Part shown: piece by piece, positions 5,315 through 6,054 of the stretch
How positions within the stretch are numbered: position 1 is the stretch's first letter
Layout: each line of letters opens with the position of its first letter
NCBI GenBank assembly: GCA_963204845.1
Contig: CAUJIL010000211.1
Span: forward strand, 1-6,054
Source of the DNA: Pseudomonadota bacterium
Lineage (GTDB): Bacteria; Pseudomonadota; Gammaproteobacteria; Pseudomonadales; UBA5518
Length of the DNA stretch: 6,054 nt
Direction: 5' to 3'
The notes under the pieces: generated by a model
What the model saw: only the letters and a program-made list of their open reading frames with translations
Database searches by the model: none
What the model was told of the DNA's origin: nothing
Program-made: the position numbers and the translations under genes

Positions 5315-6054
5315 GGGGTGCGCCATGGCGCCAGCAGTTGCGCCGCCAGTTCCGGCGCGATGCCGCGGTAGGCGCGCTGCTTGCTGGTCGATACACCGTA
5401 ATCACGGCGCAGGCGCGCGAGCATCAGCGCCATATGGGTGCCGGCGGCGATCGCCTCGACCACCGGCACCTCGGTGCCGCCGATCTTCGCGTAGCCGTGC
5501 ATCGAGAACGCCGAGTACATGCCGCAGGCGGTGCAGATCACGTCGGCCCCGTCCTCGATCATGCCGCGCGCGACGTCCTCGAAGCGCGGGATCACGCTGG
5601 CGCGCAGGTACTCCGGATCGCTGACCCAGTCGGTGCCGTCCTCGTGGAAGCCCGGGGAGCGGACCGGACGGTTGCGGATCGCGCGGTCCTCCAGCCGGTA
5701 GGACTCGAGATTGCGCTCGACCAGCGCCACCGAGGCGTCGTCGGCGGTGATCACGCCGAAGCGTCGCCCGAGCATGCAGGCGGTGAGCAGCGCGCTCTCG
5801 GTCGCGCTCACCACCGGGATGCGCAGCGCGTCGCGCGCGGCGTGCAGTCCGGGATCGTTGCCGCAGGCGATCAGCGCGGCGTCGCAGCCCGCGGCCTCGC
5901 CGGCGGCCAGCGCATCGAGGATGCCGGTGACGTTGTAGGCGTCCATCGAGGCGCAGCTGGTGTAGTACGCCGAGCGCTCGTTGAACGCGACGTTGAGCTC
6001 CACGCCGGGGCCGGCGATCGACTGGATCATCGCGGTCTGGGCGTCGTAGAGGAT
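5302..6054 (-). CDS. Aspartate/glutamate/hydantoin racemase-superfamily protein, N-terminus outside window
   Basis: A two-cysteine acid-base enzyme of the Asp/Glu racemase superfamily (PF01177 type: hydantoin racemase, maleate isomerase and arylmalonate decarboxylase relatives). The frame stays open to the right edge, reading ILYDAQTA before the Met at 6030, so the true start lies beyond it and probably only a short INPN-like beginning is missing. Numbering from that Met: ALIACGNDPGLHAAR (52-66) carries the first catalytic Cys56 (codon 5863-5865), and VICTACGMYS (164-173) the second, Cys169 (5524-5526). CMLGRRFGVITADD (85-98) matches the hydantoin-racemase-like core. The C-terminus has GVSTSKQRAY (212-221). 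The first half follows hydantoin racemase closely, while the 120-160 region (PGFHEDGTDWVSDPEYL) diverges, so the substrate could be a hydantoin, an amino acid or a dicarboxylate. With both cysteines it is more likely a racemase or isomerase than a one-Cys decarboxylase. It is convergent to the SDR operon and so separately transcribed. Confidence 0.85.
   Translation of the reverse strand: MLYDAQTAMIQSIAGPGVELNVAFNERSAYYTSCASMDAYNVTGILDALAAGEAAGCDAALIACGNDPGLHAARDALRIPVVSATESALLTACMLGRRFGVITADDASVALVERNLESYRLEDRAIRNRPVRSPGFHEDGTDWVSDPEYLRASVIPRFEDVARGMIEDGADVICTACGMYSAFSMHGYAKIGGTEVPVVEAIAAGTHMALMLARLRRDYGVSTSKQRAYRGIAPELAAQLLAPWRTPGAA

Noticed and set aside
4347..5405. A 352-codon open frame on the minus strand
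   Set aside because: It overlaps the third SDR, whose motifs are complete on the plus strand, and runs into the racemase gene in another frame. Its composition is typical of a shadow frame.

Overview
The window is gene-dense, high-GC bacterial DNA (by eye about two-thirds G+C). Coding density is close to complete, and GTG starts and GTGA overlaps occur. The protein families point to a free-living aerobe with broad lipid, terpenoid or steroid catabolism, such as a high-GC proteobacterium or an actinobacterium. No rRNA, tRNA, phage or insertion-sequence signal is present, so the lineage cannot be fixed from the sequence. That part is inference.

Layout: five plus-strand genes run head to tail from base 1 to 5285 and look like one operon whose beginning lies left of the window. 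In order they are a sulfotransferase (5' end cut off), a DUF1214-family protein coupled to it by a GTGA overlap, and three mutually divergent short-chain dehydrogenases/reductases (SDRs). The first SDR resembles the DHRS1/HSDL2-like group. The second resembles the (3R)-hydroxyacyl-CoA dehydrogenase domain of peroxisomal multifunctional enzyme type 2 and has a long C-terminal tail. The third is a classical SDR with a complete Asn-Ser-Tyr-Lys tetrad. Gaps are 52, 45 and 14 bases, and every internal gene has a purine-rich ribosome-binding site. From 5302 to the right edge a minus-strand gene converges on the operon. It encodes an Asp/Glu/hydantoin racemase-superfamily enzyme with both catalytic cysteines, and its N-terminus is cut off by the window edge.

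How they may work together (inference): three SDRs with different predicted cofactor preferences next to a sulfotransferase and a DUF1214 protein suggest stepwise oxidation or reduction of hydroxyl/keto groups on an alicyclic or acyl-CoA substrate. The sulfotransferase would act on a hydroxyl group of the same or a related molecule. The substrate cannot be read from the sequence. No exotic genetic system (CRISPR, retron, toxin-antitoxin, large repeat array) is visible. The points most worth a second look are the altered PAPS-binding loop of the sulfotransferase, its tight coupling to a gene of unknown function, and the unusual active-site layouts of the first two SDRs.
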